From Alkalimarinus sediminis (GTDB lineage: Bacteria > Pseudomonadota > Gammaproteobacteria > Pseudomonadales > Oleiphilaceae), in contig NZ_CP101527.1 of the NCBI RefSeq assembly GCF_026427595.1, positions 3,963,001-4,027,000 on the forward strand: DNA of 64,000 nucleotides, in the 5' to 3' direction. How positions within the stretch are numbered: the first letter of the stretch is position 1; each line of letters starts with the position of its first letter. The translations under genes were made by a program, and so were the position numbers. The notes under the pieces are model-generated. The model had not been told where the DNA came from and made no database searches. It worked only from the letters and a program-made list of their open reading frames with translations. This document shows positions 56,097-64,000 of this stretch, in pieces.

Positions 56097-56143
56097 AAGC
56101 CCTAACGATATCCTCAGTCAGATCACGCAAACCACTTAGTGAC

Positions 56144-56172
56144 GGTATTTCGTGTCAATAACGAAATATCGC
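56144..56172. promoter_or_regulatory. Dyad upstream of the ccoG sigma-54 promoter (candidate enhancer site)
   Basis: CGGTATTTCGT (56144-56154) and ACGAAATATCG (56162-56172) pair at 10 of 11 positions across 7 bp. It lies about 90-115 bp upstream of the -24 element, a classic distance for the binding site of a sigma-54 activator, and just after the activator gene. Confidence 0.6.
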
Positions 56173-56259
56173 CTCGCTATGTCGTGCACATAAGATGTCA
56201 GTTATTATAAAAAATGAAATATATCAATATTTATCAGTACCTTAATAACACTCAATCAA

Positions 56260-56275
56260 TGGCACAACACTTGCA
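56260..56275 (+). promoter_or_regulatory. Sigma-54 promoter of ccoG
   Basis: TGGCACAACACTTGCA fits the consensus TGGCAC-N5-TTGCA at every conserved base, with GG and GC exactly 10 bp apart. A start near 56286 gives a leader of about 58 nt to ccoG. Confidence 0.85.
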
Positions 56276-56293
56276 AATGGTGTTCATCAATAA

Positions 56294-56314
56294 TACTTGT
56301 AAATCATACAAGTA
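56294..56314. promoter_or_regulatory. Perfect inverted repeat in the ccoG leader
   Basis: TACTTGT and ACAAGTA flank the 7 bases AAATCAT, just downstream of the predicted sigma-54 start. It could be a repressor operator or an mRNA hairpin close to the translation start. Confidence 0.45.
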
Positions 56315-56343
56315 GACCGCTATGCCTTTATTGAGACCTGTTT

Positions 56344-57768
56344 ATGAATTCAAAAATACCGATTACTGACATCTCCGACGCAACCCCTTCAAAAGAGGCT
56401 AACAAGCCTGAGGTTATCGAGTTATACGCTTCACGCAAAAAAATATATGTCAGAGAGATCAAAGGTTTCTTCCAGCGCATTAGAAACCTCTCGCTAACTG
56501 TTCTATTACTCATGTACTTTGGGCTTGCTTGGGTGACGGTAGATGGAAACCCTTTAATACACTTTGACCTCCCCGCTCGTAAGTTCACCTTGTTTGGCAC
56601 GGTCTTCTGGCCGCAAGACTTTACGTTGCTTGCCATTGCACTAATCATCTGTGCGTTCGGTTTGTTCTTTATCACCTCGCTATTTGGTCGTGTATGGTGC
56701 GGGTATAGCTGCCCACAAACCGTTTGGTCATTTATGTTTATGTGGTTAGAAGAGCGTATCGAAGGCAGTCGTAATCAGCGCATGAAACTCGATAAGCAAC
56801 CACTCAGCAGACAAAAAGTCGTTAAGAAGACACTTAAACATATCAGTTGGATGCTCCTCGCCTTTGCAACAGGTTTAACCTTTGTTGGTTACTTCTACCC
56901 CATTCGCGAACTGACCAGCGACCTTTTCACCCTCTCTATTTCAAGTGGCGCCGCCATCTTCTGGATCGCGTTTTTTACCTTGGCAACCTACATTAATGCT
57001 GGCTGGATGAGAGAGCAGGTCTGTTTACATATGTGCCCCTACGCTCGCTTTCAATCGGTTATGTTCAACCAAGACACACTTATCATCGGTTACGACTACA
57101 ACCGAGGCGAACCTCGAGGCAGCCGCTCAAAGAAAGCTAAAACAGACCTAGGGGATTGCGTAGATTGCAATGTCTGCGTGCAGGTTTGTCCAACCGGGAT
57201 CGATATACGCGATGGCTTACAGTATGAGTGTATCGGGTGCGCACTCTGTGTTGATGCCTGCGACAGTATTATGGCTCGAATGAACTACCCAAAAGGCCTA
57301 ATTCGCTACGCATCTGAAAAAGAGTTAGAGGGCAAAACCAAGCAGACCAAACTCAATATTCGATCAATTGGATATGGCCTAACCCTAGCCGCAGCAATGT
57401 CAGCTTTTTTGTTTGCCCTAAACCAACGTCCACTTGTAGAGCTAGACGTGTTAAGAGATCGAGGGTCGCTCTATCAAGTATCTGGGATGGGCATGATAGA
57501 GAATAATTACGAACTGAAGATCATCAACAAACGAAAGGTAGAAGATCAGTTCTCGGTGCACATGTCAGGGCTAGAAGGGGAATTAAATGTGCCTGACTCA
57601 ATAACCGTTGCACCAGGAGAGGTACGTTCGATACCGCTATCAATAGCGGTAGACCCTAAAAACCTGCAAAATAGTACTGAGGAGATATCACTTGAGGTAC
57701 GCTCAATTTCCGACCCAAACACGTCTGCCTCATCTGATAGCCGATTTCTGGGGCCAGTAAATTTCTAG
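56344..57768 (+). CDS. ccoG: Cytochrome c oxidase accessory protein CcoG (FixG family)
   Basis: A 474-residue inner-membrane iron-sulfur protein with about five helices: early motifs PARKFTLFGTVFWPQD and GRVWCGYSCPQTVWSFMF, then two 4Fe-4S clusters (DCVDCNVCVQVCP and CIGCALCVDACD), and a C-terminal periplasmic Ig-like domain. CcoG is a copper reductase needed to build cbb3-type cytochrome oxidase. The oxidase genes ccoNOQP are not in the window. Here ccoG sits alone behind a sigma-54 promoter, which is not the usual FNR/Anr-type arrangement. Confidence 0.95.
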   Translation: MNSKIPITDISDATPSKEANKPEVIELYASRKKIYVREIKGFFQRIRNLSLTVLLLMYFGLAWVTVDGNPLIHFDLPARKFTLFGTVFWPQDFTLLAIALIICAFGLFFITSLFGRVWCGYSCPQTVWSFMFMWLEERIEGSRNQRMKLDKQPLSRQKVVKKTLKHISWMLLAFATGLTFVGYFYPIRELTSDLFTLSISSGAAIFWIAFFTLATYINAGWMREQVCLHMCPYARFQSVMFNQDTLIIGYDYNRGEPRGSRSKKAKTDLGDCVDCNVCVQVCPTGIDIRDGLQYECIGCALCVDACDSIMARMNYPKGLIRYASEKELEGKTKQTKLNIRSIGYGLTLAAAMSAFLFALNQRPLVELDVLRDRGSLYQVSGMGMIENNYELKIINKRKVEDQFSVHMSGLEGELNVPDSITVAPGEVRSIPLSIAVDPKNLQNSTEEISLEVRSISDPNTSASSDSRFLGPVNF

Positions 57769-57802
57769 CCCCCACCGGCAAACGTTAATATAGATACACA
57801 AA

Positions 57803-57834
57803 CGTAAAGAGCCCGCGAGGCTCTTTACGGTTTT
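57803..57834. terminator. Bidirectional terminator between ccoG and the universal stress gene
   Basis: CGTAAAGAGCC and GGCTCTTTACG form a perfect 11-bp stem with a CGCGA loop, followed by GTTTTAT on the plus strand. It overlaps the stop codon of the minus-strand gene and serves both converging genes. Confidence 0.8.
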
Positions 57835-58256
57835 ATCACCATAACCGATACTTTAGCCCGCTCAACCACACGACTCGTGGTTGAACCTAGCAACACTTTA
57901 TCGACTCTAGTCACATTATGGCTAGGAATCACAATCAGGTCGGCACTTACTTCTTTTGACTCTTTCAATATCTCTTTATGAGCCTTGCCTTGAAGCACAT
58001 TAGTCGAGACTTTAACCGACTTAGGCACCTTTCTATCCACATACTGCTTTAACTTTTTTGTTACTGCCGTTAACGCTTTCTCCATTGCATCTTCTGGAAA
58101 AAACGCTCCTACCATCGACATACCAAAACCCGGTATCACCGTCACCACATGCAACTCGGCAGCCGAATCAGTCGCTTGTTGAATAGCGACTTTCAGTGCT
58201 TTTTCTGCAAACAGTTCATTTTCAAGATCAACGGGAATTAAAATCTTATTGAACAT
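57825..58256 (-). CDS. Universal stress protein family, degenerate nucleotide motif
   Basis: A 143-residue UspA-fold protein (MFNKILIPVDLENELFAEKAL at the start, VERAKVSVMVIKP at the end). In ATP-binding members the C-terminal motif is G-x2-G-x9-G-S/T; here the first two glycines are lost (IPSHNVTRVDKVLLGSTTS), so it probably does not bind ATP in the usual way. UspA-type proteins help cells survive starvation and oxidants. It converges on ccoG. Confidence 0.88.
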   Translation of the reverse strand: MFNKILIPVDLENELFAEKALKVAIQQATDSAAELHVVTVIPGFGMSMVGAFFPEDAMEKALTAVTKKLKQYVDRKVPKSVKVSTNVLQGKAHKEILKESKEVSADLIVIPSHNVTRVDKVLLGSTTSRVVERAKVSVMVIKP

Positions 58257-58410
58257 AGAACATCCTCTGTCATGGGAGTAAAACTGGGTTAGTTAGCATA
58301 TCAAAATAGAAGCATAGACCCTTTATCGGCCATATTCTAAAAAATCAGTCTATTATATTTCGCTTAACGTCATCTATAATCAAAGCATCAACAGACATAT
58401 TGGTAAACCC

Positions 58411-59268
58411 ATGCGGTTTTTATTATTGATCAACGCGTTACTGTGCTCACTATTGCTCTCTAATGTTGCACAGGCGAGTGACACTATCGTGGTTAGACAC
58501 TACCAGCATGAGGCCCGCTACCAATTTGGCCTTAAAGTCCTGAATCTTGCGCTAAGCAAACTTAACAAACCCTACGAGATTATTGGCCCCAAGTCACAAG
58601 TCGTAAATGAAGCGCGAGGAGAGGCCATGGTGATAAACGGTCGCTATGACCTCGAAGTTTTATCTACCACCGCCGACAGGGAATCGAAAATGATACCGAT
58701 TAAGATACCTGTTTATCAGGGGCTTTTAGGCTTGAGATTGCTGCTGGTCACACCCCAGCTAAATACTGAGATCAGCAAAGTCCGCAATATAGACGCCCTT
58801 AGGCAATTCATCGGTGGGCATGGTTTGCACTGGGCCGATCTAGGAGTTTATAAGGCCAACAACCTGAAAGTAGTAACTGCGGTAAATTATGACAAGTTAT
58901 TTGAGATGCTCAAAAAGCATCGTTTTGACTACTTTCATCGGGGCGCTAATGAAATATGGGACGAACTAGAACGCTATAAGAACGATTTTGTCATTGCAGA
59001 TAATATCATGCTCTATTACCCTCAACCGGCCTATTTTTTTATTAGTAAGCACAGACCAGAACTTGCCCAACAAATTGAACAAGGCTTACAACTTGCCATA
59101 AAAGATGGCTCCTACAAAGCACTATTTTTATCTCATTACCAAGATACTATTGCTAACGCAGATCTCGCCTCGCGCCACTTAATAACCCTTAAAAACCCAA
59201 CCGTTCCATCAGATACACCAATCATCGACACTAGTTGGTGGTTACCTCAGCATAAACTCAAGCCCTAA
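58411..59268 (+). CDS. Periplasmic solute-binding-like protein (SBP family 3 fold)
   Basis: A 285-residue secreted protein with a signal peptide ending NVAQA. The SBP_bac_3-type fold is suggested by DTIVVRHYQHEARYQFGLKV, the central VYKANNLKVVTAVNYDKLFE and YFFISKHRPELAQQIEQGL near the end. No ABC transporter genes are adjacent, so it may be a stand-alone sensor or orphan binding protein; many such lone proteins occur in marine gammaproteobacteria. The ligand is unknown. Confidence 0.75.
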   Translation: MRFLLLINALLCSLLLSNVAQASDTIVVRHYQHEARYQFGLKVLNLALSKLNKPYEIIGPKSQVVNEARGEAMVINGRYDLEVLSTTADRESKMIPIKIPVYQGLLGLRLLLVTPQLNTEISKVRNIDALRQFIGGHGLHWADLGVYKANNLKVVTAVNYDKLFEMLKKHRFDYFHRGANEIWDELERYKNDFVIADNIMLYYPQPAYFFISKHRPELAQQIEQGLQLAIKDGSYKALFLSHYQDTIANADLASRHLITLKNPTVPSDTPIIDTSWWLPQHKLKP

Positions 59269-59281
59269 TGCTTATAAAACG

Positions 59282-59914
59282 CTACCCCCTATCAAACGCT
59301 AACTTTAAGCCCAAGCCTACAAATAATGCCCCTGCAATACCGCTAAACAACCGGCCTAATTGAGGCTGCGATACCAGCGCTTTAGCTCTCACCACAATAG
59401 TCGCCAATGTACACTGCCAGATCATTGCGATAGCAAAATGTAGCAAGGCCAAGAACAAAGATTGAGCCATAGGGGACTGTTGCGGGTTAATAAATTGCGG
59501 CAGAAAAGCCATATAGAAAATAACAGTTTTGGGGTTTAACACATTCGACAATAAGCCTTCTCGAAAAGAGCGATAGGAGTCAAATGCCTGCGGTTGTGTG
59601 AGCCCGCTCAGCTCAAGTGAGCCTCCTCTCTGCATCGCGCGGCGAAAGCTGCCCACTCCTAGCCATATTAAATAACAAGCACCCGCTATTTTTAGCCCAT
59701 TAAATGCCCAGGCAGTTTGTAATAAGATAAGCGAAATGCCCACAGCAGAAACCGCTGCGTGAATAAACAAGCCTGAACAAATACCTAAGCTGCTGACCGC
59801 ACCGTCTTTCCAACCACCCCTAGTGGTATTGCGCACCACCAACAGGGAATCAACACCCGGCGTTAGGGTTAGTACTGTAATTGCGACGACATAAGCCCAG
59901 AGTCCAAGTTCCAC
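59282..59914 (-). CDS. LysE/RhtB-family amino-acid exporter
   Basis: A 210-residue inner-membrane protein with six hydrophobic helices. The family motif TPGVDSLLVVRNTTRGGWKDG is near residue 18, and LLSNVLNPKTVIFYMAFLPQF follows in the middle. It exports an amino acid or derivative. The start is GTG at 59914 with only a weak ribosome-binding site, so the exact N-terminus is less certain; it gives MELGLWAYV, a normal LysE beginning. Confidence 0.9.
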   Translation of the reverse strand: MELGLWAYVVAITVLTLTPGVDSLLVVRNTTRGGWKDGAVSSLGICSGLFIHAAVSAVGISLILLQTAWAFNGLKIAGACYLIWLGVGSFRRAMQRGGSLELSGLTQPQAFDSYRSFREGLLSNVLNPKTVIFYMAFLPQFINPQQSPMAQSLFLALLHFAIAMIWQCTLATIVVRAKALVSQPQLGRLFSGIAGALFVGLGLKLAFDRG

Positions 59915-59998
59915 CGTTCAAACCCTCACATAACGATTGCACGACCAACACTATAGACTCCGGCTAAGGCTATACCGGAATGGCTGCGCTCTTTAGTT

Positions 59999-62821
59999 TT
60001 ACTGGATTAACTTAAGGCCTACCGGTAAACCTTCACCAAACACCCGCTTGGTTTCGGCTTCATCCAGCTCTTTAACGGTTTCAACCATCTCAACCCAGCT
60101 CGCTGGTGCTTTGGCCAAATTGAGCTTTTCAACGACTTTGTTGCGCCAATCGTCCTCAATATCGCGGCTTCTATCACCGCTCATGCGACTCATCAATACG
60201 GCAGCAAACGCGGCCTGCTGGTTTTTCTTCCAATCGGCTTTCAACAACTGTGGCAACCAACGCTGCACATCCTCTTTAGCAATGACATTATGGGCACTGC
60301 CGTGAAACGGAATTCGTGATGCAATTCTACCCACAGCCCACCAACTGGTTTTGGTTTCAGCCGGTTTTTCGAGCCGCTTCAATAGCCACTGGGTCAATTC
60401 AGTCTTATCTTCTACCGGCAGGTGCTCCAACACCGCGACGAGTTTTACCATGTCTTCGTAAGACTTTTGCTTCGCTTCTGCTTGTAGTTTACGACTGGTT
60501 AATGCGGCAGGTTTTAAGTATTTAGCGATATCTTCATAAATACTCACCTGTTGAGTCGCGTTTAAACCACCAGCAGCACGTCTCCAGAATGTCCACCAGT
60601 CGATCCAGACCTGGGTCTCTTGGCCAAACTGCAAGCCCGGTTGATACAGATCCCATACTTGCTCGATACGCCAATCATCAACAGGGTATCCAAAACCAGG
60701 TCGTAAGCCATAACCGGCTAAATTAAACCAGATACGCTCATGAGCCGCTGATCGACGACGGCGTTTCTTACCCTCTAATAACGCATCAAATAACGCACGT
60801 AGTACCGGTACTTCCCAGCTATCACGTTTACCCAGTGCTTTTTCAATATCTACTCGTAGGGTTTTAACCGCTTTTGGGTTCGCTTCTTTTTTACTGCTAC
60901 CAAAAACTTCATCTACTTTTTCGCGCGCGCGCTCAAACCCTGCCGGGAGCTTTTCTGCAGCATGATGAGCCCTCTGACTCGATAGCTGTTTTCTGATTTC
61001 AAACTCAACATGCCAGCGTTGCTGATTCTCACCGACACAATCAATCTGCAATGTACCGACTTCGGTCAAACTAGATGCCAGCGAGACGGTTACTGAGTCC
61101 AATTCTGTTTTCTCCAACACCACCACTAAAGGCGGCAGCGAGATAAATGTCTGCTTGGCGACCATTTCATCATCAATAGTGATAATTTCACCAGGCTGAT
61201 AAGCCTGATCTGCAGTTGTTGATAACAAATGAAATTGTACCGGTTGACCTAACTGCAATGAGAACTTTCGCTCGTCGAGTGTTAGCTCTTGGTCTTCTTC
61301 TGTGCCCTTGGGCATCAGACAAATCGCCTGCTTAGCGGTCTCGCTTTGTTCTAACACCAAGAAGAAGGTACGCGCAGAGCCGCCACCAATTTTAAGTTGA
61401 GCACCGCGTCTAGCTTTAGCGTATGCCACTGCGCCTTGAGCCACTGCAAGATTAGGGCTATCGTTGGTCAGCATGGTTACCTTATCGCCACGCCAATCGG
61501 CTAGCACACTGAGTGCACGTTCACTGAGCACCGAGCTATTAAATACACCACCATTGAACAAGACGGCATCAGGAATCGCGACGCCTTGACCGTTATGGCT
61601 CTCATTGTCCAATAATGATGCTTTACACGCCTCTTGATGATCGGCAATAAACTCAGCCAGATACTTACTGACGGCAGGGTCTGGCGCGTAAGGCAAACCA
61701 AACTCAACCATACCGCTGCGACGGGCAACAGGTCGCTGATCAAAGCTAACTTGTGGGAAGAAACCCTCTAACGCAATATCTCTAACTTCTTGCTGAGTGA
61801 GGTTGCAGCTTTTGGCACCTCCGATTAACTTCGAGCCACTGCCTAGTACAGTCACCTTAGCGCTATCGGGTGCATTCTCACCTAACAACAGCTCTTTCGC
61901 TTGGCGCGTTTGCTGTATTAATTGTGACAAGCTGGCGGTACTAAGCTTTTTAGCCGATGAACCACCGCTGATTTGATGCTCTGCTTTATGGGCTAGTGCT
62001 AGGTCAACATTATCACCACCCAACATTAAGTGGTTACCCACTCCAACACGGGTTAGTGTGAGTTGATCATCCTGACCTTTTGCCACTTTAATCAAGCTTA
62101 GGTCTGTGGTGCCGCCACCCACATCACACACCAGCAATAGTTTAATTTTGGCTAATGCGGCTTGTGCATCATCGCCTTGCCGGGCATACCAGTCATAACA
62201 AACCGCTTGAGGTTCTTCGAGCAATAACACCTTACCAAAACCTGCACGCTCCGCCGCCTCGACCGTTAGCGCTCTGGCACCTTCATCAAACGAAGCCGGT
62301 ACGGTAATGACCACCTCTTGATGCTCCATCAAGGCATCAGGGTGCTCGGTATTCCAAGCTTTGCGCACATGATATAAATAACTTGAAGAGGCTAAGACCG
62401 GTGACACCTTCGCCACCCCTTCAGCCCCCGCCCAAGGCAGAATGTCAGCACTACGATCAACCTGAGGATGAGATAGCCAGCTTTTTGCACTGACCACTTG
62501 GCGACCATCAACCTTAGCACCAAGCTCTCTTGCCCACTCCCCGACTACCACCTGCGAAAGCTCACCCGCTAGTTCATCACCTGCTAAGCCTGACCAAGGT
62601 AAAACCATATCCGACTCATTCAGCTCTCCCACGGTGGGGTGATACCTAAAAGACGGTAACATCGGTCGTTTGGCCACTTCGCCTGCCGCAACCAACTGTT
62701 CGATTGCAAAGATCTGGCAGTTATCGGGAGTTAATGGCTGCTGCATATCCGCATAAGCCACAACAGTATTAGTCGTACCTAAATCGATACCGATTAGATA
62801 TTGGGGCTGTTGATTTGTCAT
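59999..62821 (-). CDS. Divergent Hsp70-family protein, long form
   Basis: A 940-residue DnaK-like protein. The ATPase domain starts YLIGIDLGTTNTVVAYAD and contains VCDVGGGTTDLSLI (about 232) and GVGNHLMLGGDNVDLAL, with a later VLFNGGVFNSSVL (adenosine motif). The normal DnaK substrate-binding domain is replaced by a beta segment and a long alpha-helical C-terminus (about 640-940, RRSAAHERIWFNLAGYGLRPG). Its ATG follows directly after the TAA of the next Hsp70 gene, showing tight coupling. No J-protein or GrpE gene is near. The client is unknown. Confidence 0.9.
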   Translation of the reverse strand: MTNQQPQYLIGIDLGTTNTVVAYADMQQPLTPDNCQIFAIEQLVAAGEVAKRPMLPSFRYHPTVGELNESDMVLPWSGLAGDELAGELSQVVVGEWARELGAKVDGRQVVSAKSWLSHPQVDRSADILPWAGAEGVAKVSPVLASSSYLYHVRKAWNTEHPDALMEHQEVVITVPASFDEGARALTVEAAERAGFGKVLLLEEPQAVCYDWYARQGDDAQAALAKIKLLLVCDVGGGTTDLSLIKVAKGQDDQLTLTRVGVGNHLMLGGDNVDLALAHKAEHQISGGSSAKKLSTASLSQLIQQTRQAKELLLGENAPDSAKVTVLGSGSKLIGGAKSCNLTQQEVRDIALEGFFPQVSFDQRPVARRSGMVEFGLPYAPDPAVSKYLAEFIADHQEACKASLLDNESHNGQGVAIPDAVLFNGGVFNSSVLSERALSVLADWRGDKVTMLTNDSPNLAVAQGAVAYAKARRGAQLKIGGGSARTFFLVLEQSETAKQAICLMPKGTEEDQELTLDERKFSLQLGQPVQFHLLSTTADQAYQPGEIITIDDEMVAKQTFISLPPLVVVLEKTELDSVTVSLASSLTEVGTLQIDCVGENQQRWHVEFEIRKQLSSQRAHHAAEKLPAGFERAREKVDEVFGSSKKEANPKAVKTLRVDIEKALGKRDSWEVPVLRALFDALLEGKKRRRRSAAHERIWFNLAGYGLRPGFGYPVDDWRIEQVWDLYQPGLQFGQETQVWIDWWTFWRRAAGGLNATQQVSIYEDIAKYLKPAALTSRKLQAEAKQKSYEDMVKLVAVLEHLPVEDKTELTQWLLKRLEKPAETKTSWWAVGRIASRIPFHGSAHNVIAKEDVQRWLPQLLKADWKKNQQAAFAAVLMSRMSGDRSRDIEDDWRNKVVEKLNLAKAPASWVEMVETVKELDEAETKRVFGEGLPVGLKLIQ

Positions 62822-64000
62822 TTAATCTCGTACATCCAATTCAATCTGCCAACGCTCTGCTTCACCATTGCTATCGGTACTATTGACCGAGATGGCTTCT
62901 AGTTTAAGGGTGCCAACTTCGGTTACTTTTGACATCAGGCGCACCGGCACCACTTCACCTTTGCGACGACCATTGGCAGAACCGTTTGCGTCTATCGACA
63001 GGGTTGCTTGTAGTTCTGGTAACTCTTCTAACTCTCCGTCTTGCCAGTGATCAAGCTGAACACCTGCTTCATCATGGCGTCGTGTGTTGGAGCCAAAAAA
63101 TCTAAATCGAACCGGCTCGCCCACGACCAGACCAAACTCAGCGCTACCTGCTGCAGTTTCAGACCCTTCTTCCATGCCAAAAGGAGCAATACATAACGCT
63201 TCTAACGGTGGCTCCATACCAGGTATCGCAGGCATTGAGCTTTCAATACCGACATAATAAGTGCTCGCTAACCCCCCTCGAATACGCACACCTTGGCCTT
63301 TTCTAACGTAGCCGTAATAGCTCGCGCCACTGGCAACTGCCAAGTCCAAATCCGCATCAGAGAGCAACCGCGCAGGTTCAGAGCCGGCATCGGTAAGCCA
63401 TTGGTTGATAATCGACAACGTTCGGTTAGCCAGCGCAGGAGCCTTCAAAACGCCACCATTAAACAAAATCGCAGTGGGTTTTATAAAATTAGAGGCTTGG
63501 GGCGTATCAAAGCTCGCAGCCAGAGGGTCAAACGGCATCTCATCGGCAGGCGCACTGCCCAACACGTCGCTTGCAGCATCGACTTGTCGACTTAAAAACG
63601 CTGCTAAATGTCGTGATACTGCAGGATCTTGCGCGTAAGGTAAGCCTTTCTGTGTCAATGCACTACGACGAGCAGCTCGAGGGTGGTCATTAATGCCCAC
63701 TTGGGGGAAGAACCCTTCCACTAAGGTCTCGCGGACCTCTGTGCGTGTAAGTTCTGTGCGTAGCGTATTACCGAGTAACTTGGAGCCGCGACTAGGCACG
63801 GTAATCGGCACACTTTCGACATCGTTATCGAGCAGTAGCTGCTCTTTGGCATCACGACAGGCGTGGGTAATCGCTTGAATTTGCCAAGGTTGTAACTCTT
63901 TGCCTTGTTCTGCCAGTTTGGCCTTAACCCGATAAGCGAGGGCTAAATCCATATTGTCGCCACCTAACAGAATATGGTCGCCGACAGCCACTCGATTAAG
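62822..64000 (-). CDS. Second Hsp70-family protein, N-terminus beyond the window
   Basis: The frame is open to the last base, so the start is outside; 392 residues are visible. It begins in the ATPase domain at VAVGDHILLGGDNMDLALAYR, has GSKLLGNTLRTELTRTEVRE and the adenosine motif ILFNGGVLKAPALANRTL, and ends with a beta-rich segment. It lacks the long helical C-terminal region of its neighbour and is thus shorter at that end. The two genes touch with no gap and are paralogues that probably act together. Confidence 0.88.
   Translation of the reverse strand, partial: LNRVAVGDHILLGGDNMDLALAYRVKAKLAEQGKELQPWQIQAITHACRDAKEQLLLDNDVESVPITVPSRGSKLLGNTLRTELTRTEVRETLVEGFFPQVGINDHPRAARRSALTQKGLPYAQDPAVSRHLAAFLSRQVDAASDVLGSAPADEMPFDPLAASFDTPQASNFIKPTAILFNGGVLKAPALANRTLSIINQWLTDAGSEPARLLSDADLDLAVASGASYYGYVRKGQGVRIRGGLASTYYVGIESSMPAIPGMEPPLEALCIAPFGMEEGSETAAGSAEFGLVVGEPVRFRFFGSNTRRHDEAGVQLDHWQDGELEELPELQATLSIDANGSANGRRKGEVVPVRLMSKVTEVGTLKLEAISVNSTDSNGEAERWQIELDVRD

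Overview
This 64 kb window is bacterial chromosome, most likely from a marine, heterotrophic Gammaproteobacterium of the Oceanospirillales/Alteromonadales type. That placement is inference. It rests on moderate GC content, a Vibrio-style heme uptake cluster, HupE, CcoG, FadL and MalT-type regulators, and REP elements with a 5' GTAG tetranucleotide like those of pseudomonads. I see no rRNA, tRNA, CRISPR array, phage or IS element. Both ends cut through genes.

Layout. 1-4.6 kb: an arginase/agmatinase-family gene (5' end missing), a membrane-anchored peptidyl-prolyl isomerase, HupE, an alkylation-repair pair (AlkA-type glycosylase and an AraC-MGMT fusion) and an IbpA-type small heat-shock protein with a good sigma-32 promoter. 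4.8-12.6 kb: heme acquisition. tonB-exbB-exbD-hmuTUV runs leftward and a TonB-dependent heme receptor with hutX-hutZ runs rightward, both from a shared Fur-box region. 12.6-13.8 kb: a repeat-rich gap (REPIN doublets and a GTCATTCCCGC inverted-repeat element) around a small double-glycine-leader peptide gene that has its own sigma-54 promoter. 13.8-18.6 kb: a lipid module of front-end-type desaturase, ferredoxin reductase and a large acyl-reductase-like protein. 18.8-25.3 kb: a four-gene envelope cassette (Met/His-rich lipoprotein, CCGGG beta-barrel, CPIC lipoprotein, TlpA) with a MalT-like LuxR regulator upstream. 25.5-36.2 kb: serine hydrolase, FadL porin, SLC13 transporter, CZB chemoreceptor, lipase-like hydrolase, MFS transporter, CusF-like lipoprotein and small membrane proteins.

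36.3-53.4 kb: a two-partner secretion operon. A 5012-residue LktA/FHA-type adhesin is followed by a 97-residue secreted protein and a TpsB transporter. The small protein carries the same PGAQQQR charged-helix motif as the N-terminal plug-helix region of the TpsB. I regard this as the most interesting undescribed arrangement here.

53.9-64 kb: a SIMPL-domain protein, then a PAS/sigma-54 activator followed by ccoG, which has a textbook -24/-12 promoter and an upstream inverted repeat placed like an enhancer site. After these come a degenerate universal stress protein, a periplasmic solute-binding-like protein, a LysE exporter and two abutting divergent Hsp70 genes, the second cut by the window end.

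Three themes recur: envelope and surface biology (TPS adhesin, FadL, TlpA cassette), metal handling (heme, CusF-type copper binding, possibly the CCGGG cassette) and sigma-54 control (two clear promoters).
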